A DNA stretch of 10,593 nt, from positions 1-10,593 of the forward strand of contig JADZBZ010000440.1 of NCBI GenBank assembly GCA_020851835.1. The letters are read 5' to 3'. The stretch is from Acidobacteriota bacterium (GTDB lineage Bacteria > Acidobacteriota > Vicinamibacteria > Vicinamibacterales > UBA2999). This document shows positions 1 through 7,011 of this stretch, one piece after another (the stretch's first letter is position 1; each line of letters starts with the position of its first letter). Both the position numbers and the translations under genes were made by a program. The notes beneath the pieces are model-generated. The model worked only from the letters and a program-made list of their open reading frames with translations, was not told the origin of the DNA and searched no databases.

Positions 1-38
1 CGCCCGTGCTGCGTTCGATCTTCGCCCCCTCGCCACAG
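1..38. repeat. Partial copy A of dispersed ~96-bp repeat (right 38 bp)
   Basis: The first 38 bases of the window are identical to 10430-10467, the right-hand part of the longer repeat at 10372-10467. Identity ends at the shared CTGTGGCG edge (minus-strand reading); beyond it this copy has GGGCGGATG (39 on) and the other has CACGATG. Orientation is the same in both copies. The window starts inside the repeat, so its left part is not visible here. The minus-strand reading frame of the broken DUF2235 gene runs into this copy. No function is recognised. Confidence 0.85.
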
Positions 39-932
39 GGCGGATGACCCCGGCACCAGCGTCGGACGTGGGCCAAAAGCCAGGTGACGGCCGTTGATCG
101 GGTGACGGGCCAGGTGGCGGGACAGCCCTCCGGCCGACCGCGCTCACGGTCGAGATTGAAGCCGTTGGCCCTGGCCACGGCGTCGGCTGTCTCCCACATG
201 GTGGCGATGCGCACGCGGTCCTCCGTGGGCAGCACTTCGATGCCCGCCGCGCCGATCTCCGCCGCCACGCGCTCGTCCGCCTCCGTCTCGACCGGGCAGG
301 TGTCGGGCGGATTGGTGCAGCCGTCCTCGGAGGCGACGGTGTAGTGCCGCCGATCGACCGCGGAAATCAACCGCACCTCGAGGGGCAGCCGATCGAGCTT
401 CGGCGGCGTCGACGGATCAGGCCGCAGGGGCGGCGACGTCCTCCTCCGCGATGGGCAATCCGGCGCCCTGCGCCTTGCGCATCATCCAGGCCAGCGCGAT
501 GTCGTTCAGGCCCCGGTTGCCGTTGCCGCCGCCGACATCGGAGTGCACGCCGCGGAACCACACCTCGCAGGCGCCCGGCAGGCGCGTGGGCAGGAACGAG
601 GTGCGGCGCTCGTCGAGGGCCAGCGCATGGAAGCAGTACTGCAGGCTCGCGCGCGGCAACGACAGATGGTGCCCGATGTTCAGTTCCGTGTTGCCGAGGT
701 TCGCGATGCCGAAGGCGGCGACAACGTGCGGAAGGACCCCGAGGCCGAACACACCGCCGAGAACCTTGCCGACGGCGTCGAAACGCGTCCCGACTCCCTC
801 GACGTAGAAATCGTCCCGCCCAGAGCGTTTGTGGTACGCCTCGAAGAACCGCACGACGTTCGTGTTGCGGTAGCGCGGATCCTCGCCCTTTTTGGCCTCG
901 TTCCACGTGCCGTCGAACGCGTACAGCGCCAT
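39..932 (-). pseudogene. DUF2235 (T6SS Tle1-like) alpha/beta-hydrolase, frameshifted and missing its catalytic core
   Basis: DUF2235 proteins are alpha/beta-hydrolases that include type VI secretion phospholipase effectors of the Tle1 type. The start at 932 follows a purine-rich GAGAGGGGG. The N-terminus reads ALYAFDGTWNEAKKG and TNVVRFFEAY (residues 2-33), then YVEGVGTRFDAVGK (43-56). The family-typical WFRGVHSDVGGGNGNRG with the catalytic His (H130) and LNDIALAWMMR follow. Between GGVFGLG (59-65) and VVAAFGIANLG (70-80) the expected GFSRG nucleophile-elbow segment is absent, and the WD carrying the acid residue is replaced by PH. The frame stops at 417-419, but one base over it continues as a clear C-terminal part (LPLEVRLISAVDRRHYTVAS, then NPPDTCPVETEADERVAAE) to about position 135. 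An extra base near 415-425 explains this. Past about 135 the coding identity is uncertain and the frame runs into the repeat at 1-38. It lies 104 nt downstream of the nitrilase, same strand. Hydrolase activity is unlikely as assembled. Confidence 0.8.
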
Positions 933-1036
933 GTCGCCCCCTCTCGCTCACGGTCACGAATTCCGCACCCGGACTGGCTCCAGCATGACACAGCGGGACG
1001 GCGGCCATCGGAGCCGGGCCGCCGCCGTGACGAACA

Positions 1037-1862
1037 TCAGAGGAGGGGCTGATAGCGCGACGCCAGCAGGCCGGTCGCGGCCGCAAGGTCGATGTGGGCC
1101 ATCAGCAGCCCTTCCTCGCCGTACGGCTGGTGGCACAGGAGCCGCCCCTGTGGATCGACCACCGCCGATGTCGTGGGCGAACCCGCGCTGGCGTAGTTCA
1201 CCGTCGCGACGTAGCAGGTGTTCTCGGCGGCACGGCACAACACGGCCTTCTCGTGAAACGTGTTCGCCGGGTCGGCAAACCTCGTCGGCCGGTAGCCGCC
1301 GGGCTCGGCTTCGTGGAAGTGCGGGTGGAAGACGACCGTTGCGCCGTGCCGTGCGGCCCACCGGACCGTCTCCGGGTAACGCCATCCCTCGTGGCAGATG
1401 GCGATGCCGAAGGTCAGCGGCCCGGAGCGGAAGACGTGCCGGCCCGTGCCGGCGGCATAGGTCGCCTCCTCCGAGGGGTCGAGCTGCACCTTGTCCTGCC
1501 ATCCGGCCCTCGTGCCGTCCCGATCGATCACCAGGGCCGTCAGGACGAGCGCGTCACCCAGGAGCCGCTCGGTTCCGAGCACGACCGCGCCGCCGGCCTG
1601 CGCGGCGGCGCGAGCAATGGTGGACCAGGCATCCTCGAGGAACGCCGGATCGGGCGGAGGGACGGCCTTTCCGACCCGATAGCCGGGCGTAGTCTTCGGG
1701 AAAGCAGAGGAGGTCGGCCCGGCCGGCCGACGCCTGGCCGATCGCCTCCGTGACCAGGGCGACCGATTCCGCGGGGGTGGCTGGATACCGGAGGTTCGCG
1801 AGCGCAATCCGGCACGTGCCCCTTCGGTCCCCGCCTGCGGCGGCCGCGCGGTCAGCGGGCAT
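1037..1862 (-). pseudogene. Carbon-nitrogen hydrolase (nitrilase superfamily), split by a one-base frameshift
   Basis: Nitrilase-superfamily enzymes cleave amides or nitriles with a Glu-Lys-Cys triad. All three residues are encoded, but in two frames. The start ATG at 1862 follows GGAGGTG. The first frame gives CRIALANLRYP (17-27) and CFPEDYA (53-59), with E56 the expected catalytic Glu. After the TAC codon at 1691-1689 one extra base (about 1688, in a C-GGG-C context) moves the rest into the next frame. There PGYRVGKAVPPPDPAF, WQDKVQLDPSEE (catalytic Lys) and AICHEGWRYPE (catalytic Cys) follow, ending ...LLASRYQPLL at a TGA (1039-1037). Removing one base restores an enzyme of about 275 residues, a normal length. 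No signal peptide is visible, so it would act in the cytoplasm. It starts 22 nt after the upstream DinB gene, which suggests one transcript. Aliphatic amidase or N-carbamoyl-type activity is possible but the substrate cannot be told. The frameshift may be genuine decay or a sequencing error. Confidence 0.85.
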
Positions 1863-1884
1863 CGGCCACCTCCGCGACTAGTTA

Positions 1885-2487
1885 CTAGTGCCACTCGCGG
1901 GCGCCCGGGCCGGGCGGCTTCGCGTTGTACTTGTCCATCATCTCCTTCATCATCTGCTGTGGCGTCTTCTTCGCCTTCATCATTTCCTGGATCATCTCCG
2001 TGGACGGCGGCACGATGTGGTTCGCCCGGAGGTACCCGACGACGTTCCCGTAGATCTCGTTGTTGTGCACCGTCGTGTGCAGGAACGCCGTCACCATCTG
2101 CGGCGAGGCGAGGATCTTCTGGTCGTCGAGCGTGGCGAACGCGGCGTCGCAGTACTGGAACGACTCCCCGAGGGCCTTGACGATGTCGGCCTTGGTCTTC
2201 AGCAGGTCGGTCTTCGCCTTCGGCATCGGGTTCGGCTCGCCGCGCAGCGTGGCGCAGTCCACGTAGTTCCGCTCGGTCGAGTGGCTGATCCACTGGCCGA
2301 AGTCCATCTGCTCCGGCGCCAGCTTGAAGGTGTACTTGTCCGCCGGCATCGCCTCGGCGGCCCCCTGCAGGAACAGGCGCACCGGCATGTAGCAGCGCTG
2401 GATGTTGGTGGTCTTGAGCGTGTCCTGCGCGTGAAGCGGCAAGGGAGCCAGGGCGAGGCCGGCGAGCAGCAGGAGCGTCGTTTTCAT
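1885..2487 (-). CDS. Secreted DinB-family protein with Met-rich tail
   Basis: DinB/YfiT-like proteins are four-helix bundles binding a divalent metal through three histidines; many are thiol-linked transferases or have no known activity. The 200-residue product starts MKTTLLLLAGLALAPLPLHA, a clear signal peptide with likely cleavage after HA (residue 20). The mature part has WISHST (H69) and HTTVHNNEIYG (H137 and H141), spaced as expected for the metal site. The C-terminal tail (about 162-187) contains EMIQEMMKAKKTPQQMMKEMM, very rich in methionine and lysine. The start ATG at 2487 follows GGAGGAT eight bases upstream. It ends in tandem stops (TAG TAA), and the nitrilase begins 22 nt later with its own ribosome site, so the two are probably co-transcribed. 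Two cysteines (C32, C78) and a third (C113) might form a disulfide in the periplasm. The partner and reaction are unknown. Confidence 0.85.
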   Translation of the reverse strand: MKTTLLLLAGLALAPLPLHAQDTLKTTNIQRCYMPVRLFLQGAAEAMPADKYTFKLAPEQMDFGQWISHSTERNYVDCATLRGEPNPMPKAKTDLLKTKADIVKALGESFQYCDAAFATLDDQKILASPQMVTAFLHTTVHNNEIYGNVVGYLRANHIVPPSTEMIQEMMKAKKTPQQMMKEMMDKYNAKPPGPGAREWH

Positions 2488-2923
2488 GGGCGGGATCCTC
2501 CGTCAGCGGTGAATCGGTGTCGTCCAGGTGAGGCTACCACCAAGTCTGCCGTACTGCGGGACTTCGTCCCACACAGCGCCGGGCCCGTCCGCGCTCCGAT
2601 GGACCAACGCCCCCACCCTGTCGCTGCGACTCGGTCACCCACCGCGCGTGCGGCTGGACCAGGGTTTCTATCCCCGATGTCCGCGCCCGCACCGGGGATC
2701 CTGGCGCCATCGGGCGCGCTCCGCTGGCGTGCGCGCAGCGGCTGCGCACGCCGACGGCAGGTGCTCCGCACGTGAAGCCGGAGGGACAAGGCCCTGCCTC
2801 ATCGGACATCGAGTCGTGCTCCGCAGTCCGACGGGCGGGGCCCGGTTCCCCCGCGCGTCGATCCCGACTCCACGCCTCGCCCCGTGCCCGCGCCCGGCCC
2901 GGGCCCACGGGACCGCGCGGCGC
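2488..2923. other. Intergenic region without a recognised gene
   Basis: This 436-nt gap separates two minus-strand genes: the end of the DinB fusion and the start of the secreted DinB gene. Open frames on both strands give Arg/Pro/Gly-rich low-complexity translations with no recognisable motif, so they are treated as non-coding. It must hold the promoter of the secreted DinB gene if that gene is not co-transcribed from upstream, but no convincing -35/-10 pair was seen. A strong hairpin (2726-2752) is the only clear structure. Confidence 0.6.
2726..2752. repeat. 9-bp perfect inverted repeat (hairpin)
   Basis: GGCGTGCGC at 2726-2734 pairs perfectly with GCGCACGCC at 2744-2752 around a 9-nt loop. 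An alternative overlapping stem, GCGCAGC (2733-2739) with GCTGCGC (2741-2747), competes with it. It lies about 170 nt beyond the stop of the DinB fusion on the minus strand. No T-tract follows, so it is not a classical intrinsic terminator; an RNA structure or protein site is equally possible. Confidence 0.5.
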
Positions 2924-3991
2924 CTACGGACCGACGGTGCCGTCACACGTGACGTGCGCGTGCCAGTCGGCGAACGTTCCGTTCGGGTTGTCCTTCCATG
3001 CCCAGACGTGCAGTTCGTAGAACGGTGGAAGCCCGTAGCGGTTGGCGCCGCCGATCAGGTGGAAGTGCTGGCCCCGCAGGATGGGGGGCGTCGGGCCGTT
3101 CAGGGCGTGCCACTGGTCGGCGAGCACGATGAACTCGGCGCCCACCAGCATCGTCCGGCCACCCCTGGTCTCGAAGATCAGGGCCTCGGGCCGTTCCGGG
3201 TCCAGGGCGCCGTCGCTCAGCAGGTTCGGGTTGATGTAGTGCACGCCCATGGCGCCCGACTGGGGTCCGCTGACGCACCCGGTGGCCGGCGTCCACCCCG
3301 CGGCGACGGCCGCGGCCGGCGTCCGGAGATCCCGGGTGACGCTCCGGACCGTGTCGACCAGGGTGGGCGTGGCCTGCGCGCCGGCCGGCGCGGCGCCGAC
3401 GGTGAGGAGCAGGGCCAGGACGAGTGCCGCCAGGCCGGGCACGGAGCGCCCCAGGGCGCGCGCAATCGTCGCCAGGTGGTGATGGCTGTGCCGCACGGCG
3501 TGGTCCTCGAGCACGAACTGGCAACTCACCGGGGCGCCGTTGTACAGCGAGGCCGTCGCAACACGATCCAGGTCGTCGTCGCCAAGCTCCAGGATCGCCG
3601 ACGCGGCGTCACGGCTGTTCTGCTCCAGCAGTGCCAGCGCTTCGGTCCGGGAGACCTCCGCGTGCTCCACGGCGTGGCGCGCGTTCATCGCGTGCACGTC
3701 CGCCACCGTCACGCCGGTGATGGGTGTGCCGCGGGCGATGCGCTGCGCGAGGTCGATCTCGACCGGGTAGACGCTGGCAACGTGGTGCACCACCACGCCG
3801 ACCGGCCTGCCGTCGCCGGGGAGCGGGGTGGCCCAGTCCGTCGCGTCCAGATCCGACACGAACGCGTGCAACGCGCGTGCGCCCGCTTCGAGGCGCGCGG
3901 CCAGCGCCGCCGCCCTCGCCGACGGCCCGCCCGCGATGCTCGTCGTCTCGCGCGCGCCCGCCTGCTCCTGTCTTGTCTTCGTTACCGACAT
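2924..3991 (-). CDS. DinB-like domain fused through a hydrophobic segment to a secreted-type His-rich domain
   Basis: The 355-residue product starts at the ATG at 3991, which has AAGGAG about seven bases upstream; the longer open frame to 4141 is translationally unlikely. Residues 25-182 look like a cytoplasmic DinB/maleylpyruvate-isomerase-like four-helix bundle: VVVHHVASVYPVEI (H69/H70) and LEDHAVRHSHHHLATI (H164, H168, H170-H172). Residues 184-206 (VPGLAALVLALLLTVGAAPAGAQA) look exactly like a bacterial signal peptide, including an AGA-Q cleavage site, but lie inside the protein. Residues 207-355 form a second domain seen as a stand-alone secreted hypothetical protein in related bacteria: GAMGVHYINPNLL, EFIVLADQWHALNG, GQHFHLIGGANRYGLPPF and YELHVWAWKDNPNG, with C239 and C349 placed for a disulfide. 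V184 is encoded by GTG (3442-3440), so a second internal start is possible. Either this is a membrane-anchored fusion, or two genes were joined by a deletion. It is divergent from the AraC regulator, 181 nt apart. Function is unknown. Confidence 0.75.
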   Translation of the reverse strand: MSVTKTRQEQAGARETTSIAGGPSARAAALAARLEAGARALHAFVSDLDATDWATPLPGDGRPVGVVVHHVASVYPVEIDLAQRIARGTPITGVTVADVHAMNARHAVEHAEVSRTEALALLEQNSRDAASAILELGDDDLDRVATASLYNGAPVSCQFVLEDHAVRHSHHHLATIARALGRSVPGLAALVLALLLTVGAAPAGAQATPTLVDTVRSVTRDLRTPAAAVAAGWTPATGCVSGPQSGAMGVHYINPNLLSDGALDPERPEALIFETRGGRTMLVGAEFIVLADQWHALNGPTPPILRGQHFHLIGGANRYGLPPFYELHVWAWKDNPNGTFADWHAHVTCDGTVGP

Positions 3992-4077
3992 ACAATGCTC
4001 CTTCCTGCTTCTGTGGCCGGCCAGCGTGCCGGGACAGCCCACGGTAAGCGGAGACGAACCACCGAGCCATGCGCGTC

Positions 4078-4136
4078 CGTCCGACGTTCGTTGCCGACAC
4101 TCCGCGCGAACTCTGCGTACGGCCAACCGTCCGACG
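4078..4136. promoter_or_regulatory. Candidate regulator site: CGTCCGACG direct repeats in divergent promoter region
   Basis: CGTCCGACG occurs at 4078-4086 and again at 4128-4136, exactly 50 bp apart (about five helical turns on one DNA face). Both copies lie in the 181-nt gap between the divergent DinB fusion and the AraC-family gene. AraC-type activators commonly bind direct repeats near their own promoter, so these are plausible operator half-sites. No -35/-10 pair was identified with confidence. Confidence 0.3.
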
Positions 4137-4172
4137 AACATGCCCGGGCGTCCGTGGCGTGAAGGAGCCGAG

Positions 4173-5141
4173 GTGACCGAGGACGTGCTGTCCGACGTGC
4201 TGCGCGCCGTCCGGCTGACGGGCGCGGTGTACTTCGACTACGAACTCAGTTCGCCCTGGGTGGCCGAGGCCCCGCCGTCGCGCGAGATCGCCGCGGCCGT
4301 GATCCCGGGCGCGCAACGGGTCATCGAGTACCACCTCGTCGCGCGCGGTGCCTGCTGGGCGCACGTCCTCGGCCAGGAGTCCGTTCGCCTCGGCGAGGGC
4401 GACTTGATCCTCTTTCCTCAGGGCGATCCGCACGTGCTGGCCTCCGCGCCCGGCCTGCGCGCCACACCCGACCTGGCGATGTATGCACGCTCGTCCGCGC
4501 CCTTGCCGCTCGTCTTCGAACGGGGCGGCGGCGGTCCGCAGGAAGCGCGCGTGATCTGCGGATTCCTCGGCTGCGACGATCGCCCGTTCAACCCGCTGCT
4601 CGACGCGCTGCCGCGCATGCTGCACGTGTCATCAGCGGTCGCCGGCGATGGCTGGATCCGCACGCTGCTCATGACGGCCGTGGAGGAGTCCCGGGGCGGA
4701 CGCCCCGGAGCCGAAAACATCCTGTCACGCCTCTCGGAGCTGATGTTCGTCGAGACAATCCGGCGGTACCTCGAACGGTTGCCCGAGCAGGCCGGCTGGC
4801 TGGCGGGCCTTCGCGACGCGCTCGTCGGCCGCGCGCTCGCCGCCATCCACGCTGCTCCCGGTGAGCCGTGGACGGTCGACCGACTGGCGCGGCGGGTCGG
4901 GGCGTCTCGCTCGGTGCTGGCCGAGCGCTTCGCGGCGCTGGTGGGGCAGCCGCCCATGCACTACCTGACGATGTGGCGGATGCAGCTGGCCTCGCGGCAG
5001 CTGCTCGGTGGCGCTCCGATCGCCGAAGTGGCGCCCGCCGTCGGCTACGAATCGGAGGCGGCCTTCAGCCGCGCGTTCAAGAAGATCGTGGGCCAGGCAC
5101 CGGCCACGTGGCGGCGTTCGGCCGGCGTCACACGAGGATGA
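4173..5141 (+). CDS. AraC-family transcriptional regulator with N-terminal cupin (Cupin_6-like) domain
   Basis: The 322-residue protein has an N-terminal AraC-binding/cupin-like ligand domain (about 5-185). It includes LSDVLRAVRLTGAVYFDYELSSPW, EYHLVARGACWAHV and LGEGDLILFPQGDPHVL, the last being the typical second cupin stretch. A C-terminal double helix-turn-helix (about 215-315) contains WTVDRLARRVGASRSVLAERF and IAEVAPAVGYESEAAFSRAFKK. The GTG at 4173 is chosen because GAAGGAG sits eight bases upstream and the product then starts at the family's usual DVLSDVLRAVRLTG; an ATG at 4140 in the same frame would add 11 residues without a good ribosome site. It is divergent from the DinB fusion and a natural candidate to control it or itself. 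The ligand is not deducible. The reading frame is intact, unlike its minus-strand neighbours. Confidence 0.92.
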   Translation: MTEDVLSDVLRAVRLTGAVYFDYELSSPWVAEAPPSREIAAAVIPGAQRVIEYHLVARGACWAHVLGQESVRLGEGDLILFPQGDPHVLASAPGLRATPDLAMYARSSAPLPLVFERGGGGPQEARVICGFLGCDDRPFNPLLDALPRMLHVSSAVAGDGWIRTLLMTAVEESRGGRPGAENILSRLSELMFVETIRRYLERLPEQAGWLAGLRDALVGRALAAIHAAPGEPWTVDRLARRVGASRSVLAERFAALVGQPPMHYLTMWRMQLASRQLLGGAPIAEVAPAVGYESEAAFSRAFKKIVGQAPATWRRSAGVTRG

Positions 5142-5154
5142 CCGGCATAGCCGG
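5142..5154 (+). terminator. Small hairpin directly after the AraC-family gene
   Basis: CCGGC (5142-5146) and GCCGG (5150-5154) flank a three-base loop immediately after the TGA stop. The position suits a terminator, but the stem is short and no T-run follows, so intrinsic termination is uncertain. Confidence 0.25.
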
Positions 5155-5535
5155 CACGGGCAGTTCCGTCGCCCCCCGGACGTCGGGCGGCGCGAACGCG
5201 GCAGCCTGGACCCGACCTCCAGGGCGCGGGCAGGACTGGGCTCGACCATCCGTCGGCGGGCTGATCGCGGCATCCGTGGTGATCCACGTGAGCGATGTCG
5301 CCGGTCGCGACGCGGACTGCAGCCGCGTGGACACCGACGACGAGGACCACAATGCCCGCCTGGACGCCGGGCCGCCCCGGGCCGCTCTGAACCGTGACGC
5401 GGGCTTCCAGTCTTCCAGCGACCCCGCCGTCTTCCTCCCCCAACCGAAACCAGGCTGGCCGCGTAGTACCCGAACGCACACGAACGCGTGGCATCGCCAG
5501 TCGTGGCACAATGGCCTGCAATTCTTCGGCGTCGA
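5142..5535. other. Intergenic region upstream of the TonB receptor
   Basis: Almost 400 nt without a recognisable gene separate the AraC-family gene from the TonB-dependent receptor. Open frames on both strands (for example a minus-strand frame ending at 5128) give no motif I recognise. The receptor promoter should lie here. TGGCAC-N7-TGC at about 5504-5519 resembles a sigma-54 promoter, but the GG to GC distance is one base too long, so it is not called. Confidence 0.55.
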
Positions 5536-7011
5536 ATGGCTACCTGCACCGCTGGTTTTCGGGCACTTCTCCTGTCGCTGCTCATCGGATGGCCGGTGAG
5601 CCTCGCCTCGGCCTCGGAGCAATCAGCCGTCCTCGCCGGCGCGGTACGCGACGATGCGGGTGGCCCGCTCCCGGGCGTTGCCGTCGAGCTGACACTGGCC
5701 TCGGGCGAGGTGCGGGCCGCCGCAACGGATGCGGGTGGCGCCTACCGGTTCGAAGGCCTTCCCGAGGGCGAGGCGCGGCTCGTGTTCTGGCTCGTGCATT
5801 TCGCCGGCACCCGGCGGACGGTGACCATTCCGCCGGCTGGTGCTGTTCGGGTCGACGCCGTGCTCCAGCTCTCCCTGAGCGCGGACGTCACCGTCACCGC
5901 GAAGTCCACGTTCGTCAACCTCGCCGACGTCGAGGACCCGACGCGGAGCCTCGTCGGCATCGCCCAGTCGGCCAGTCAGGGCGCCATCACGGCGCGGCAA
6001 CTCGAGGCCCGTCCCATGATGCGCACCGGGGAGGTGCTCGAAACCGTGCCTGGGGTCGTGATCAGCCAGCACAGCGGCGAGGGGAAGGCCAACCAGTACT
6101 ACCTCCGCGGGTTCAATCTCGACCATGGCACCGACTTCGCCACGACCGTCGCCGGAATGCCGGTGAACCTGCCGACGCACGGCCACGGCCACGGCTATTC
6201 CGACGTGAACTTCCTCGTGCCAGAGCTGGTGAGCGGCGTGCAGTTCTCCAAGGGGCCGTACTTCGCGGACCAGGGCGACTTCGCCACCGCGGGCGCCGCC
6301 ACCATCACCTATGCCAACAGCCTCGCGGCGCCACTCGTCCGCGTGACGGGCGGCGGCCAGGGCTTCGGCAGGGCCGTGGTCGCCGGGTCGCGGGCCGCGG
6401 GCGGGGGCACGATGCTGGCCGCCTTCGAAGTACAGGGGAACGATGGTCCATGGGTGCGGCCCGACCGGTTCCGCAAGGTCAACGGCGTCGTGCGCTTCAG
6501 CCGCGGCGATGCCCTCAACGGCATCGCGGCGACCGGCATGGGATATCGGGGCACGTGGAACTCCACGGACCAGGTCCCCGAGCGGGCGGTGGACACCGGA
6601 CTCATCGGCCGCTTCGGGACGCTCGATCCCTCGGACGGCGGCGATTCCTACCGCTACAGCGGTTCGGTCGAGTGGCAGCGCACGCGGCAGAACGCCAGCA
6701 CCAAGCTGACGGCGTTTGGCATCGGCTACGATCTGAACCTGTTCTCGAACTTCACCTACTTCCTGGACGATCCGGTCAACGGCGATCAGTTCGATCAGGC
6801 GGATCACCGGTTCGTGACCGGCGCCCGGCTGAGCCATCGCCGTCTCGGGCGGCTTCTGGGCCGGCCGGCCCAGAACACGGTCGGCTTGCAGGTGCGCCAC
6901 GACGACATCGCCAACGTGGGGCTGTACCGAACGGCGTCGCGCACGCGGCTCGACACGGTCCGGCAGGACGCCGTGCGGGACGATAGTCGCTATGAACGGG
7001 TCCGCAGGTAA
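5536..7011 (+). pseudogene. TonB-dependent receptor with carboxypeptidase-regulatory-like domain, truncated in the barrel
   Basis: TonB-dependent receptors are outer-membrane barrels importing metal complexes or nutrients with energy from TonB. The 491-residue frame has, from the ATG at 5536, a signal peptide (1-27), a CarboxypepD_reg-like Ig fold (about 33-110: LAGAVRDDAGGPLPGVAVEL, TDAGGAYRFEGLPEGEARL), and a plug (about 145-265: GEVLETVPGVVISQHSGEG, YYLRGFNLDHGTDF, GMPVNLPTHGHGHGYSDVNF). A barrel beginning near 268 then breaks off. Full-length family members run to roughly 700-900 residues and end in an aromatic residue, so about half the barrel is missing. Native-looking sequence ends around VRQDAV (475-480); the last residues DDSRYERVRR and the TAA stop come from the repeat at 6979-7011. 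The ATG at 5488 would add 16 residues ahead of the signal peptide and is less likely. No strong ribosome site precedes 5536. The substrate is unknown. As assembled it cannot form a complete channel. Confidence 0.85.
6979..7011. repeat. Partial copy B of dispersed repeat (left 33 bp) at the receptor breakpoint
   Basis: These 33 bases are identical and in the same orientation to 10372-10404. Both copies begin GACGATAGTCGCTATG and end GCAGGTAA. It contains a small perfect inverted repeat, ATAG-TCG-CTAT (6983-6993). In the receptor frame it encodes DDSRYERVRR and the stop. Right after it the sequence is GCTGACGGTGCG, whereas the 10372 copy has 20 extra bases before its own GCTGACG. Confidence 0.85.

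Noticed and set aside
1877..1889. Near-palindrome ACTAGTTACTAGT between the DinB and nitrilase genes
   Set aside because: It is explained by the tandem stop codons TAG TAA followed by CTAGT, and is too short to call a regulatory site.
3828..4172. Long upstream extension of the AraC-family frame from 3828
   Set aside because: The extension overlaps the start of the divergent DinB fusion and its translation is Arg/Ala/Ser-rich with no domain. The GTG at 4173 has a good ribosome site.
5504..5519. Sigma-54-type promoter (TGGCAC...TGC) ahead of the TonB receptor
   Set aside because: The distance between the GG and GC elements is one base longer than required and no bound-enhancer gene is nearby.
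5623..6900. Large minus-strand open frame opposite the TonB receptor
   Set aside because: It is a GC-rich antisense shadow; the plus strand carries clear receptor motifs throughout.
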